6,289 nucleotides of DNA from an uncultured Bacillota bacterium. Lineage in GTDB: Bacteria; Bacillota; Clostridia; Peptostreptococcales; Anaerovoracaceae. Of the stretch, positions 1-5,697 are shown one piece after another. Position numbers and translations under genes: made by a program. The DNA lies in assembly GCA_959606705.1 (NCBI GenBank), contig CAUHLX010000169.1:1-6289 (forward strand). The letters run 5' to 3'. The notes beneath the pieces are model-generated. The model was not told where the DNA came from, ran no database searches, and worked only from the letters and a program-made list of their open reading frames with translations. Every line of letters begins with the position of its first letter. Position 1 is the stretch's first letter.

Positions 1-1
1 C

Positions 2-1219
2 GATCTGGTGTGGTTCAAGGACGCCCGGGGAGCGCATTTGAAGGTCAATGATGCCTTTTGTCACGCGGTGGGCAAGAAGAAAGCCGATGTGGAAGGACGG
101 GGACATTATTATATTTGGGATTTGAAGCCCGAGGACTATGAGAAGGGCGAATACGTGTGCTTGGAGACCGAGGAAATCGTTCTCAGAGAAAAAAAGACCT
201 TCCTGTTCGATGAAAAGGTGATGAGCAAGCATGGCCTGCGGCAGTTCAAAACCTATAAATCGCCTATCTTCGGCGAGGCTGGAGAGGTTTTGGGGACGGT
301 GGGAATCGCACACGATGTCACGGATTTGGAGAACATCGGAACGGAGCTGGAGATCGTGCTCAACAGTCTGCCCTTTGCGATTTTAGTAAAGGACACGGAT
401 GGGCGGATCATCAACGCCAACGAAAAATTCAGCGAGTATTTTAAAACGGAACGGAAGGAAATCCTCCAACGGGATTATGATCAATGGAAGGGCACGGTTT
501 TCCGGACTCTTTCGGCGGTCAACTCGGACGGTTACGCGGAAGCGGTCTTAATGATCGAGGGGAAAGAGAAGATCTTGGAACTGCATGAAGAGCCGATTTA
601 TGATATTTTCGGAAATTTGGTGGGACAGTTCTGCGTTTGCCGGGATGTGACCGTCGAACGGGAAATGGAGCGTCAGATCCTGCACAATTCCAACACGGAT
701 TTCATGACCGGACTATATAATCGAAGATATTTCTACGAGTATGTGGCAAAGACCCGCGGAGATCAGCCAATCAGCGTGATCTACGCGGATCTGGATTATT
801 TCAAACAGGTCAATGATCATTACGGTCATCAGACCGGAGACGAAGCTTTGATTTTGACCGCCGCGCTGCTGCAGGAAACGTTTCCGGACGCCTTTATCGC
901 CCGGCTGGGCGGCGACGAATTCCTGGTCACCCTGATCGGCAGCTATGAGATCGATACGCTGAAGGAACGGTCCGACAAGCTTTTGGACCGCATGAAAGCG
1001 GCCTTTGGCTCGTTCGAACGATTGAGCATTCTTTCCGCCAGCATCGGAATCGCGCAGACGGATGATCCGAAGATGGAAATCGATACGCTGATTCGGCAGG
1101 GAGACATCGCCTTGTATGAGGCAAAAGCGAGAGGAAGATCACAGTATTGTGTTTACACTCCGGAGCTGTCGGATCAGTCGGCTCCGTTCAGCCGGGCGCC
1201 CACGGCGCCTCCCGGATGA
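2..1219 (+). CDS. PAS-PAS-GGDEF diguanylate cyclase, 5' end outside the window
   Basis: This is a predicted signalling enzyme that makes cyclic di-GMP from two GTP. The frame is open to the left edge, and the first visible residues (DLVWFKDARG) are already inside a PAS fold, so the true start is upstream and the GTG at 8 is not it. Counting from that GTG, a first PAS domain covers about residues 1-108 and ends with the typical GTVGIAHDVTD strand. A second PAS covers about 112-222 (AILVKDTDGRIINAN, then CRDVTVERE). The GGDEF domain runs about 232-390, with DFMTGLYNRRYF, the metal-binding YADLDYFKQVND, an intact GGDEF at 301-305 and the terminal ALYEAKARGR. The RxxD inhibitory site expected just before GGDEF is absent. 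The last ~15 residues (rich in Ser, Ala, Pro) lie beyond the domain and are encoded antisense to the SIS gene. Activity as a cyclase is likely; the sensed signal is unknown. No terminator follows. Confidence 0.93.
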   Translation, partial: DLVWFKDARGAHLKVNDAFCHAVGKKKADVEGRGHYYIWDLKPEDYEKGEYVCLETEEIVLREKKTFLFDEKVMSKHGLRQFKTYKSPIFGEAGEVLGTVGIAHDVTDLENIGTELEIVLNSLPFAILVKDTDGRIINANEKFSEYFKTERKEILQRDYDQWKGTVFRTLSAVNSDGYAEAVLMIEGKEKILELHEEPIYDIFGNLVGQFCVCRDVTVEREMERQILHNSNTDFMTGLYNRRYFYEYVAKTRGDQPISVIYADLDYFKQVNDHYGHQTGDEALILTAALLQETFPDAFIARLGGDEFLVTLIGSYEIDTLKERSDKLLDRMKAAFGSFERLSILSASIGIAQTDDPKMEIDTLIRQGDIALYEAKARGRSQYCVYTPELSDQSAPFSRAPTAPPG

Positions 1220-1773
1220 TCCGCCGCAAATCGTGCCAAAGGATATTCCATCTCCTCCATCAAGGCGATGAACAGAGAATCGAACAGGGCCGAGGCTACG
1301 GCAAAGCTGGTGGTGGTCATCACGTCATAACGGTCCGTTTCCCGGGGAATCGAAATGGGGATGACCAGCTGTGCCAGTTGCGCCAGAGGGGAGGACACCT
1401 GTTCCGTCATCACCAGCAGCACCGCGTGCTTTTGATTCGCCGCTTTGGCGATGGGTATGAGCTCCGTGGTGCTTCCGCCTCGGGAAAACAGGAATACCAC
1501 GTCCGCTGCTTTCACCAGTCCCAAGCCTCCGTGAAGCGCTTCTCCGGTGGGAAGAAAGCAGGCATCCTTTTCGATGCAGCGGAGAGAATGGGCGAATTTT
1601 CGGAGAGCGATGCCCGAACCTCCGCAGCCGGACAGGATCACTTTTCCGCAGGAACGGAGATGAGAAACTGCCAGCTCAAAGCTTTCCCGATCCAGCATGT
1701 CACACATGGCGCCGATGGCTTCACTTTCGATTTTTAAAGAGTTCAGCGCCATGGCAAAGGAATTTTCTTTCAA
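1174..1773 (-). CDS. SIS-domain phosphosugar isomerase, KdsD/GutQ-like without CBS domains
   Basis: This 199-residue protein is one SIS domain, a fold that binds phosphosugars and usually performs aldose-ketose isomerisation in the cytoplasm. Visible family features are GKVILSGCGGSG (43-54), EALHGGLGLV (78-87), the phosphate-loop-like SRGGSTTEL (97-105) and the C-terminal HPGGAVGARL (186-195), which resembles HPGG-LGR-L in arabinose-5-phosphate isomerases such as KdsD and GutQ. Those proteins normally carry two further CBS domains (about 320 residues in all). This one stops right after the SIS domain, as stand-alone isomerases of sugar operons do. The start is TTG at 1771-1773, chosen because a strong Shine-Dalgarno lies 7 nt upstream; the in-frame ATG at 1750-1752 has none. 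It is last in the operon, 15 nt after the aldolase gene. Its 3' end overlaps the converging diguanylate cyclase gene by 46 bp. The real substrate cannot be read from sequence; 6-phospho-3-hexuloisomerase-like activity is an alternative. Confidence 0.88.
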   Translation of the reverse strand: MKENSFAMALNSLKIESEAIGAMCDMLDRESFELAVSHLRSCGKVILSGCGGSGIALRKFAHSLRCIEKDACFLPTGEALHGGLGLVKAADVVFLFSRGGSTTELIPIAKAANQKHAVLLVMTEQVSSPLAQLAQLVIPISIPRETDRYDVMTTTSFAVASALFDSLFIALMEEMEYPLARFAADHPGGAVGARLNGAD

Positions 1774-1780
1774 TTCGCTT

Positions 1781-1788
1781 CCTCCTTA
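1781..1788 (-). promoter_or_regulatory. Shine-Dalgarno that fixes the TTG start of the SIS gene
   Basis: Read on the minus strand this is TAAGGAGG, 7 nt before the TTG codon. Its TAA directly follows the TAA stop of the aldolase gene, giving tandem stops that run into the ribosome binding site. This favours translational coupling of the two genes and supports TTG over the internal ATG at 1750-1752. Confidence 0.8.
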
Positions 1789-2448
1789 TTACGCTTCGGA
1801 AGGCAAACCGCCATCCCGCCGAAAGTCCGCGATCGTTTGGCGGATCACCGGCAGGCGGAGGCTTCGCCGCAGGATGTCAGGGGATACGGTGACGCTGTGA
1901 GCGCCGTTTGCCAGGGCTTCCGTCACCTGACCCGCGTTCTGAAAGCTGGCGGCCAGCAGACGGCAAGGTGAGTGCTGGCGATCCAGCAGGAGACGCAGCG
2001 TCCGCAGGACGGCATTGGAGTCGATCTCCATGTTTCGCATGCGATTGTAGTAGAGCGCGGCATAATCGGCGCCGGCCAGCGCAGCCAGAATTCCCTGCAT
2101 GGTGGTATGGATCGCCGTGGCGGTGACGTGGACTCCTCGTCCTGTCAGCTGCCGAATCGCGGCCAGTCCTTCTTCCGTCACCGGAATTTTAATATGGGTT
2201 TCGGCCCCCAGGCGGGAAAGGATCTCTTCCGCTTCCCGCAAAATCTCATTTCGATCATCGGACAGGACCTGGACATGCAGGCTTTGATCCGCTGACAGCA
2301 GAGCCTTTACCGCCGTCATATGCCCCCAAAAATCCGCGGTGTTCTCTTTCTTAAAGATACTGGGATTTGAGGTGACGCCGGAGACCGGCAGCGTGGAGAG
2401 GCAGTCCTTCAGATCTTCTAAATTTAAACTGTCCAGCATGAGTTCCAT
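1789..2448 (-). CDS. fsa: fructose-6-phosphate aldolase (FSA/TalC-type small transaldolase)
   Basis: The protein is a 219-residue class I aldolase; E. coli FSA has 220. The family cleaves fructose 6-phosphate, or a related ketose phosphate, to dihydroxyacetone and an aldehyde phosphate through a lysine Schiff base. From the ATG at 2446-2448 the landmarks fall almost exactly on FSA numbering (recalled from memory): Asp6 in MELMLD, Thr26 and Asn28 in SGVTSNPS, Gln60 in HVQVLS, the Schiff-base Lys87 in IKIPVT, Tyr133 and Arg136 in LYYNR, and LAASF near 159-163. Gln60 and Tyr133 are the FSA-type residues, where true transaldolases carry Glu and Phe, so aldolase rather than transaldolase activity is favoured. 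A longer frame reaches 2493, but the first 15 residues do not belong to the family and GGAG sits 8 nt before the chosen ATG. The stop of the aminotransferase gene is 1 nt upstream, so the two are translationally coupled. The natural substrate may not be fructose 6-phosphate. Confidence 0.9.
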   Translation of the reverse strand: MELMLDSLNLEDLKDCLSTLPVSGVTSNPSIFKKENTADFWGHMTAVKALLSADQSLHVQVLSDDRNEILREAEEILSRLGAETHIKIPVTEEGLAAIRQLTGRGVHVTATAIHTTMQGILAALAGADYAALYYNRMRNMEIDSNAVLRTLRLLLDRQHSPCRLLAASFQNAGQVTEALANGAHSVTVSPDILRRSLRLPVIRQTIADFRRDGGLPSEA

Positions 2449-2449
2449 C

Positions 2450-3775
2450 TTAGACACTCCGATCCGCTTTCCGCTTCTTTTCACATTCCTCAATCAGCTC
2501 TTCAAAGACCGTCAGCACCTGATCCATCTCTTCCTGCGTGATGATCATGGGCGGTTTTATCTTGACCACATTGCCCAGGTGGAGATATTTACTGCCTCCG
2601 AATAAGACGCCCCGCTTCAGGCCTTCATCCACGATGTAGTCTTGTGCTTCACAATAAGGCTCACGGGTTTCCGGATCTTTGATCAGTTCGATGCCGATCA
2701 TGAGGCCCGGTCCTCGGACTTGCCCCATAATGGGGTGGCGGGAGCGCATCTCCAGAAGCTTTTCCGTGAAATAGGCTCCTTTCTCCACGGCCAGAGCACA
2801 GATATTTTCTTCCTCGATGACATCCAGTGTGGCGCAGGAGGCCACCATGCTGATGGGGAAGTGGGCAAAGGTAAAGCTGTGGTCTCCGGGAGACAGAGGC
2901 CGGAGATCCTCATGAGCCAGGAAGCCGGCGATGGGATAACCGCCGCCCAGGGCCTTGCCGAATACCAGAATGTCGGGAATGACACCATACCGTTCACTGG
3001 AAAACATGGTTCCGGTCCGGCCGAAGGCGGTCTGGATTTCGTCCCAGATCAGCAGAAGCTGATGACGGTCGCAGATCTCCCGTACCGCTCGATAGAATTC
3101 CAAAGGATATTCGATCATTCCGCCGTTGCCCTGGATTGGTTCCATGATCAGCGCGGCGGCGCCGCCATCCACGGCGTTCTTTACGGCGCTTTCCAAGAAA
3201 TTGGCGCATTCCAAACCGCAGGAGCCGTATTCCCGGTGGAAGGGACAGCGATAGCAGTAAGCCTGCGGAACCCGTACCGCGCTGTTCATATAATTGAGAA
3301 ATCCGTTGTGGGGATGAGGCCAGCACAGATTCATGGCCGCCATGGTCCGGCCGTGATAGCCATCATAGAAAGAGATAAACTTCGTCGTGCCGGCGCGATT
3401 TCGGAGGGCCAGCTTCATGGCACCTTCGATGGCGGTGGCCCCGTGCAGGGTGAAGTTCACCTTGTTGAGCTTGCCGGGGGACAGCTCCGTCAAGCGTTTG
3501 GCCAGGAGCAGCTTGGACGGCGTGTCAAAGGAGGTGCGGATGTGGGAATAGAGAGCGGCCTGCTCTTGGACCGCTTGTACCACCTTCGGATGACAGTGAC
3601 CGATATTGAGGGTCCAGGCCTGCGAGGTACAGTCGATATAGGCCTTGCCCTCCGTATCGTAAAATTTGGAGCCGGCGGCGTGGTCGATCAACAGATCGAA
3701 CTTGCCGCCGACGTTTCCGCCCATCAAGGCGGCTTGTCCGGCTTTGCGTTCTTCCGCGGTCAAATGATCGTACAT
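2450..3775 (-). CDS. class III PLP-dependent aminotransferase (GABA/ornithine aminotransferase family)
   Basis: This 441-residue cytoplasmic enzyme of fold type I would move an amino group between a donor and a keto or aldehyde acceptor using pyridoxal phosphate. Family landmarks in order are the NIGHCHPKV region (57-65), the cofactor phosphate loop HGATAIEGAMKLA (111-123), YHGRT (140-144), MEPIQGNGG (211-219), WDEIQTAFGRTG (244-255) with Asp245 for the cofactor pyridine nitrogen, and the Schiff-base Lys274 in FGKALGGGYP. Length is normal and nothing is missing. A four-cysteine cluster, C-x2-C-x8-C-x3-C at 174-190, is an extra feature; I recall similar clusters in some archaeal and clostridial class III enzymes. 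The start ATG is preceded at 5 nt by AAGGAGGA. It is the first gene of the minus-strand operon behind the promoter at 3821-3849. The substrate cannot be assigned: GABA, ornithine, taurine, amino-acid racemases and ketose-phosphate aminotransferases (GabT1 type in azasugar clusters) all fall in this family. Confidence 0.9.
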   Translation of the reverse strand: MYDHLTAEERKAGQAALMGGNVGGKFDLLIDHAAGSKFYDTEGKAYIDCTSQAWTLNIGHCHPKVVQAVQEQAALYSHIRTSFDTPSKLLLAKRLTELSPGKLNKVNFTLHGATAIEGAMKLALRNRAGTTKFISFYDGYHGRTMAAMNLCWPHPHNGFLNYMNSAVRVPQAYCYRCPFHREYGSCGLECANFLESAVKNAVDGGAAALIMEPIQGNGGMIEYPLEFYRAVREICDRHQLLLIWDEIQTAFGRTGTMFSSERYGVIPDILVFGKALGGGYPIAGFLAHEDLRPLSPGDHSFTFAHFPISMVASCATLDVIEEENICALAVEKGAYFTEKLLEMRSRHPIMGQVRGPGLMIGIELIKDPETREPYCEAQDYIVDEGLKRGVLFGGSKYLHLGNVVKIKPPMIITQEEMDQVLTVFEELIEECEKKRKADRSV

Positions 3776-3820
3776 TTTTTTCCTCCTTTTTTCCGTGAAA
3801 CCGGGGATTTAATTTTCTTC

Positions 3821-3849
3821 AACATAGCATAGAAAAAAGGTAAATTCAA
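3821..3849 (-). promoter_or_regulatory. sigma-A-type promoter of the aminotransferase-aldolase-SIS operon
   Basis: On the minus strand the -35 is TTGAAT (3849-3844). After a 17-bp spacer comes the -10 TATGTT (3826-3821), preceded by TGC, which gives an extended -10 of TGnTAnnnT form. Transcription would start near 3814, leaving a leader of about 40 nt with the AAGGAGGA site before the ATG at 3775. A GATTGAA box overlaps the -35, which suggests repression by the adjacent DeoR-family protein. Confidence 0.65.
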
Positions 3850-3986
3850 TCGATAAATTCAAAAAATGATTGAAAATAGTCATATTTTATGAATGTTATC
3901 GTTCAATCTTTTTATTTGCTTGTTGCACAGGTAAAAAAAGAAAAAGAATGATTGGAAACGATCAATTTTATGATTGAAAATGATAG
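3847..3986. repeat. cluster of five GATTG(A/G)A boxes, likely operators for the DeoR-family regulator
   Basis: The box occurs five times in 140 bp. On the plus strand: TGATTGAAAATAGTCA (3867-3882), TGATTGGAAACGATCA (3949-3964) and TGATTGAAAATGATAG (3971-3986). On the minus strand: CGATTGAA (3852-3845) and AGATTGAACGATAACA (3909-3894). The 3949 copy is an imperfect palindrome, TGATTG-N4-CGATCA; the 3867 copy keeps TGA/TCA ends. The first and third plus copies share 12 identical bases (ATGATTGAAAAT), and the last two plus copies start 22 bp apart, about two helical turns. Boxes at both ends cover the -35 elements of the diverging promoters. DeoR-family repressors are known to use multiple spaced operators with looping. 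Part of the similarity could simply reflect TTGA-type -35 sequences, but the three central boxes are not part of either promoter. Confidence 0.6.
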
Positions 3987-4003
3987 GACACAGCCGTTAT
4001 AAT
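3974..4003 (+). promoter_or_regulatory. sigma-A-type promoter of the DeoR-family regulator
   Basis: The -35 is TTGAAA (3974-3979) and the -10 a perfect TATAAT (3998-4003), with an 18-bp spacer. Transcription would begin near 4010, giving a leader of about 30 nt with the AAAAGGAG site. The -35 lies inside the third plus-strand GATTG box, which points to autoregulation. It also rules out the upstream ATG at 3974 as a start codon. Confidence 0.75.
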
Positions 4004-4039
4004 GAAAGACATAGGACGGCGGAAAAGGAGTGGAGAAAC

Positions 4040-4807
4040 ATGCTGGATTATAACAAGGTGCTGGATTTGATCAATCGAAATGATTACACCAGCACCCGGC
4101 AGATTTGCGAGGCGTTTGACATCAGTGAGAGCACGGCGCGGCGGGCGTTGGAGCGCTTGTATCTGCAAGGAAGAATTACCCGAATGCATGGGGGAGCCAT
4201 GCCCATCGCACAGAATAATTTGACACCGGAGTTCAAACTCCGGAATTCCCTCAATAAACAGAAGAAAATCGCCATTGCGGAAGAAGCGTCCAAAATCATC
4301 GAACAGTATTCCACGATCATTCTAATGGGCGGGACGACGGTATGTGAGATGTGTCCGTTCATCGAGAATATGAATATTACGGTGATCACCAACTCCATCC
4401 TGGTACTCAACGGCTTGAAGTATTCGCGAAACGTACGTTTAATTCTGTTAGGAGGTCTGTACAATTACCAGGAAGAAGAGGTAGGCGGACTGCTGGCCAA
4501 CAAAGGATTGTCCGCGATGAGAGCGGACTACTTGTTTATGGGAGCTTCCGGATTCGATGAAACCTATGGCTTTTCCACCACAAACGCCGCTTTGGATTTA
4601 TACATGAGCTGCATCGAAGCATGCATCAATGTCTGTGTGCTGGCGGACAGCTCCAAGTATATGAAGGGCGGCGCCAGCGTGACGGCCGCCACCCAGCAGG
4701 TGAACTATTTGTTTACGGATGACGGTCTGGACCCTCGTGCCCGGAGAGCCATGGAAGAGAAAGGGATCACCGTCAACGCGGCGGAGCTTTCCCCACGGCA
4801 GCCATAA
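4040..4807 (+). CDS. DeoR-family transcriptional regulator
   Basis: The 255-residue protein has the standard size and layout of DeoR/GlpR sugar-metabolism regulators. An N-terminal winged helix-turn-helix covers about residues 3-57 (TSTRQICEAFDISESTARRA as recognition region, then QGRITRMHGGAMP as wing), followed by a ribose-5-phosphate-isomerase-like sensor domain that usually binds a phosphorylated sugar. Sensor landmarks are LMGGTTV (95-101), VITNS, LLGG, FMGASGFD and LADSSKY. Two deviations are visible: the usual RRDL of the recognition helix reads RRAL, and the phosphate-binding D-(S/A)-G-T-T loop reads M-G-G-T-T. The start is ATG at 4040 with AAAAGGAG 9 nt upstream; the frame extends back to 3974, but that lies in the promoter. 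It diverges from the aminotransferase operon across a region packed with repeated boxes, so it probably controls that operon and itself, with a phosphorylated pathway intermediate as effector. Repressor action is inferred from box positions. Confidence 0.92.
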   Translation: MLDYNKVLDLINRNDYTSTRQICEAFDISESTARRALERLYLQGRITRMHGGAMPIAQNNLTPEFKLRNSLNKQKKIAIAEEASKIIEQYSTIILMGGTTVCEMCPFIENMNITVITNSILVLNGLKYSRNVRLILLGGLYNYQEEEVGGLLANKGLSAMRADYLFMGASGFDETYGFSTTNAALDLYMSCIEACINVCVLADSSKYMKGGASVTAATQQVNYLFTDDGLDPRARRAMEEKGITVNAAELSPRQP

Positions 4808-4851
4808 TACCACCACACTTAAAGAGCGTGGCGCAACACATGTAAAAACAG

Positions 4852-4860
4852 TTCCAATCA
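4852..4860 (-). promoter_or_regulatory. possible sixth copy of the GATTGGAA box
   Basis: On the minus strand this reads TGATTGGAA, identical over 9 bases to the box at 3949-3957. It lies about 95-103 bp before the predicted start of the sigma-54 transcript, the distance at which an upstream activator site is usual. A nine-base match alone is weak evidence; it may be chance. Confidence 0.25.
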
Positions 4861-4884
4861 AGAGAGCACACGAAAGGAAGCGGC

Positions 4885-4916
4885 GGAAAAAGCCCTTTGG
4901 ATCGGGTGCTTTTTTC
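4885..4916 (+). terminator. rho-independent terminator candidate after the DeoR-family gene
   Basis: AAAAAGC (4887-4893) pairs with GCTTTTT (4908-4914). The stem continues through CC/GG across one bulged T at 4907 and closes a loop of about 7-9 nt; outer G-T and G-C pairs extend it to 4885/4916. The 3' arm ends in a run of six T, then CTTTC. Because the left arm begins with an A run, it could also act on the opposite strand. It separates the regulator transcript from the downstream sigma-54 promoter. The bulge lowers confidence. Confidence 0.6.
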
Positions 4917-4927
4917 TTTCACACATT

Positions 4928-4945
4928 CTGGCACGGGTTTTGCTT
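4928..4945 (+). promoter_or_regulatory. sigma-54 (RpoN) -24/-12 promoter of the PTS operon
   Basis: The sequence CTGGCACGGGTTTTGCTT fits the consensus YTGGCACGrNNNTTGCW at every defined position. The invariant GG (4930-4931) and GC (4942-4943) are separated by exactly 10 bp. With C4943 as -12, transcription would start near 4955, leaving a 21-nt leader that contains the GAGG site (4965-4968) and the ATG at 4976. Such promoters need an ATP-dependent enhancer-binding activator, commonly of the LevR type for PTS operons in Bacillota. None is encoded in the window. The site also excludes the in-frame TTG (4940) and ATG (4949) as starts of the next gene. Confidence 0.88.
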
Positions 4946-4975
4946 GAAATGATTCATAGAAAGAGAGGTGCCCAA

Positions 4976-5677
4976 ATGACGGAGGTTAAAAGACAGACGG
5001 TTCTCTACGATAATACGAAATCGGGAAAGAAAGGGGAGTTCCACCCTCTCACTCTGGCGCTGCTGCTGGCCGTGGGAAGCGGTACGGCGATCCTGTTTTA
5101 CGCGGAATGGTATTTGCTGACTGACCCGAAGCGGCTTTGGAGGGTCTTGGGAGTGGTTCTGGCCGGGGGATATTTTTCGTATCTCTTTTACTTTGGATAT
5201 CAATATCATCGAAGCCGTGGGGCTTTGACCCGCAGAGCGATTCTCACCTCAAAGGAGATGAGCGTGGAAAATGGCAGAGGAACCAAGAGGATTATTATGG
5301 AGGAGATCATCTTCTCCATGAGCTATGCCAGCGCGTCGAATCTCTGTCTCCTGGTGATTACGGAAGAGGACCAGGCGGTAGTCACTTGTTCCGCTGAAAA
5401 TCTTTTTCTGCGGAGGGGGAAAGAACGACTGGGCGCATTTTACGCCATCAACGCGGAATTGATGCGTCGAAACCCCCATCATATCAACTATGTGAAGGCA
5501 CGGAACTATGGGAAAAGGAACACGATTCGAATTCCCATATTTCTGTTTGAGGTGGAATTTGATACGCCTCGCTTTCGGCGTTTCGCGGCACAAATGAGAG
5601 AGGAGCGATACCGGCGAGGGGAGGTGAGAGAAGCAGGAAATCGCCAACGGTTTGAACGGGTTAAGAAATCCGGATAG
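4976..5677 (+). CDS. unrecognised two-TM membrane protein, first gene of the PTS operon
   Basis: I do not recognise this 233-residue protein. A basic N-terminus (about 1-22) is followed by two hydrophobic segments, about 25-47 and 54-76, joined by a short charged turn (TDPKR). That makes a hairpin in the membrane, probably with both termini in the cytoplasm given the basic flanks. The rest (about 78-233) is soluble. It has a middle section of alternating hydrophobic and polar residues that looks beta-rich (ILTSKEMSVEN, IIMEEIIFSM, LCLLVITEE), the layout of YcxB-like or PH-like bacterial domains, and ends in a very basic, probably helical tail rich in Arg and Glu. No catalytic motif or signal peptide was seen. 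The ATG at 4976 has GAGG 7 nt upstream and lies 21 nt from the predicted sigma-54 transcript start. The IIA-like gene follows after 20 nt. It does not resemble GutM as I remember it. A role in assembling or regulating the transporter is a guess from position only. Confidence 0.82.
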   Translation: MTEVKRQTVLYDNTKSGKKGEFHPLTLALLLAVGSGTAILFYAEWYLLTDPKRLWRVLGVVLAGGYFSYLFYFGYQYHRSRGALTRRAILTSKEMSVENGRGTKRIIMEEIIFSMSYASASNLCLLVITEEDQAVVTCSAENLFLRRGKERLGAFYAINAELMRRNPHHINYVKARNYGKRNTIRIPIFLFEVEFDTPRFRRFAAQMREERYRRGEVREAGNRQRFERVKKSG

Positions 5678-5697
5678 GAAAGGAGGAATGGCAGAAG

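Noticed and set aside
1192..1215. GC-rich hairpin (GGCGCC-CAC-GGCGCC, with a neighbouring CGGCT/AGCCG stem at 1179-1194) as a terminator between the converging genes
   Set aside because: No T run follows on either strand, and both strands are coding here.
1147..1737. A 196-codon plus-strand frame opposite the SIS gene
   Set aside because: It is low in recognisable structure and lies fully across a conserved SIS domain, so it is a shadow frame.
2642..3832. A 396-codon open frame on the plus strand opposite the aminotransferase gene
   Set aside because: Its translation shows no domain. The minus strand carries an unmistakable class III aminotransferase with its own ribosome binding site. Long antisense frames are common opposite GC-rich coding DNA.
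3953..3966. A cre-like catabolite site (TGGAAACGATCAAT), and another at 3894-3907
   Set aside because: Each has about three mismatches to the cre consensus in the conserved arms. The sequences are better explained as members of the GATTG box family, although dual use cannot be excluded.
3974..4039. An upstream start for the DeoR-family gene at 3974
   Set aside because: That ATG lies on the -35 of a promoter with a perfect TATAAT -10. The added 22 residues are not part of the family, and the ATG at 4040 has a proper ribosome binding site.
4069..4087. TGATCAATCG and AAATGATTA inside the start of the regulator gene as further operators
   Set aside because: They encode the conserved helix residues LINRNDY and may be coincidental. 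Without binding data they are not separable from coding constraint.
5688..5690. ATG just after the AGGAGG as start of the IIA-like gene
   Set aside because: It is only 1 nt from the Shine-Dalgarno and in a frame that does not encode the SrlB-like protein.
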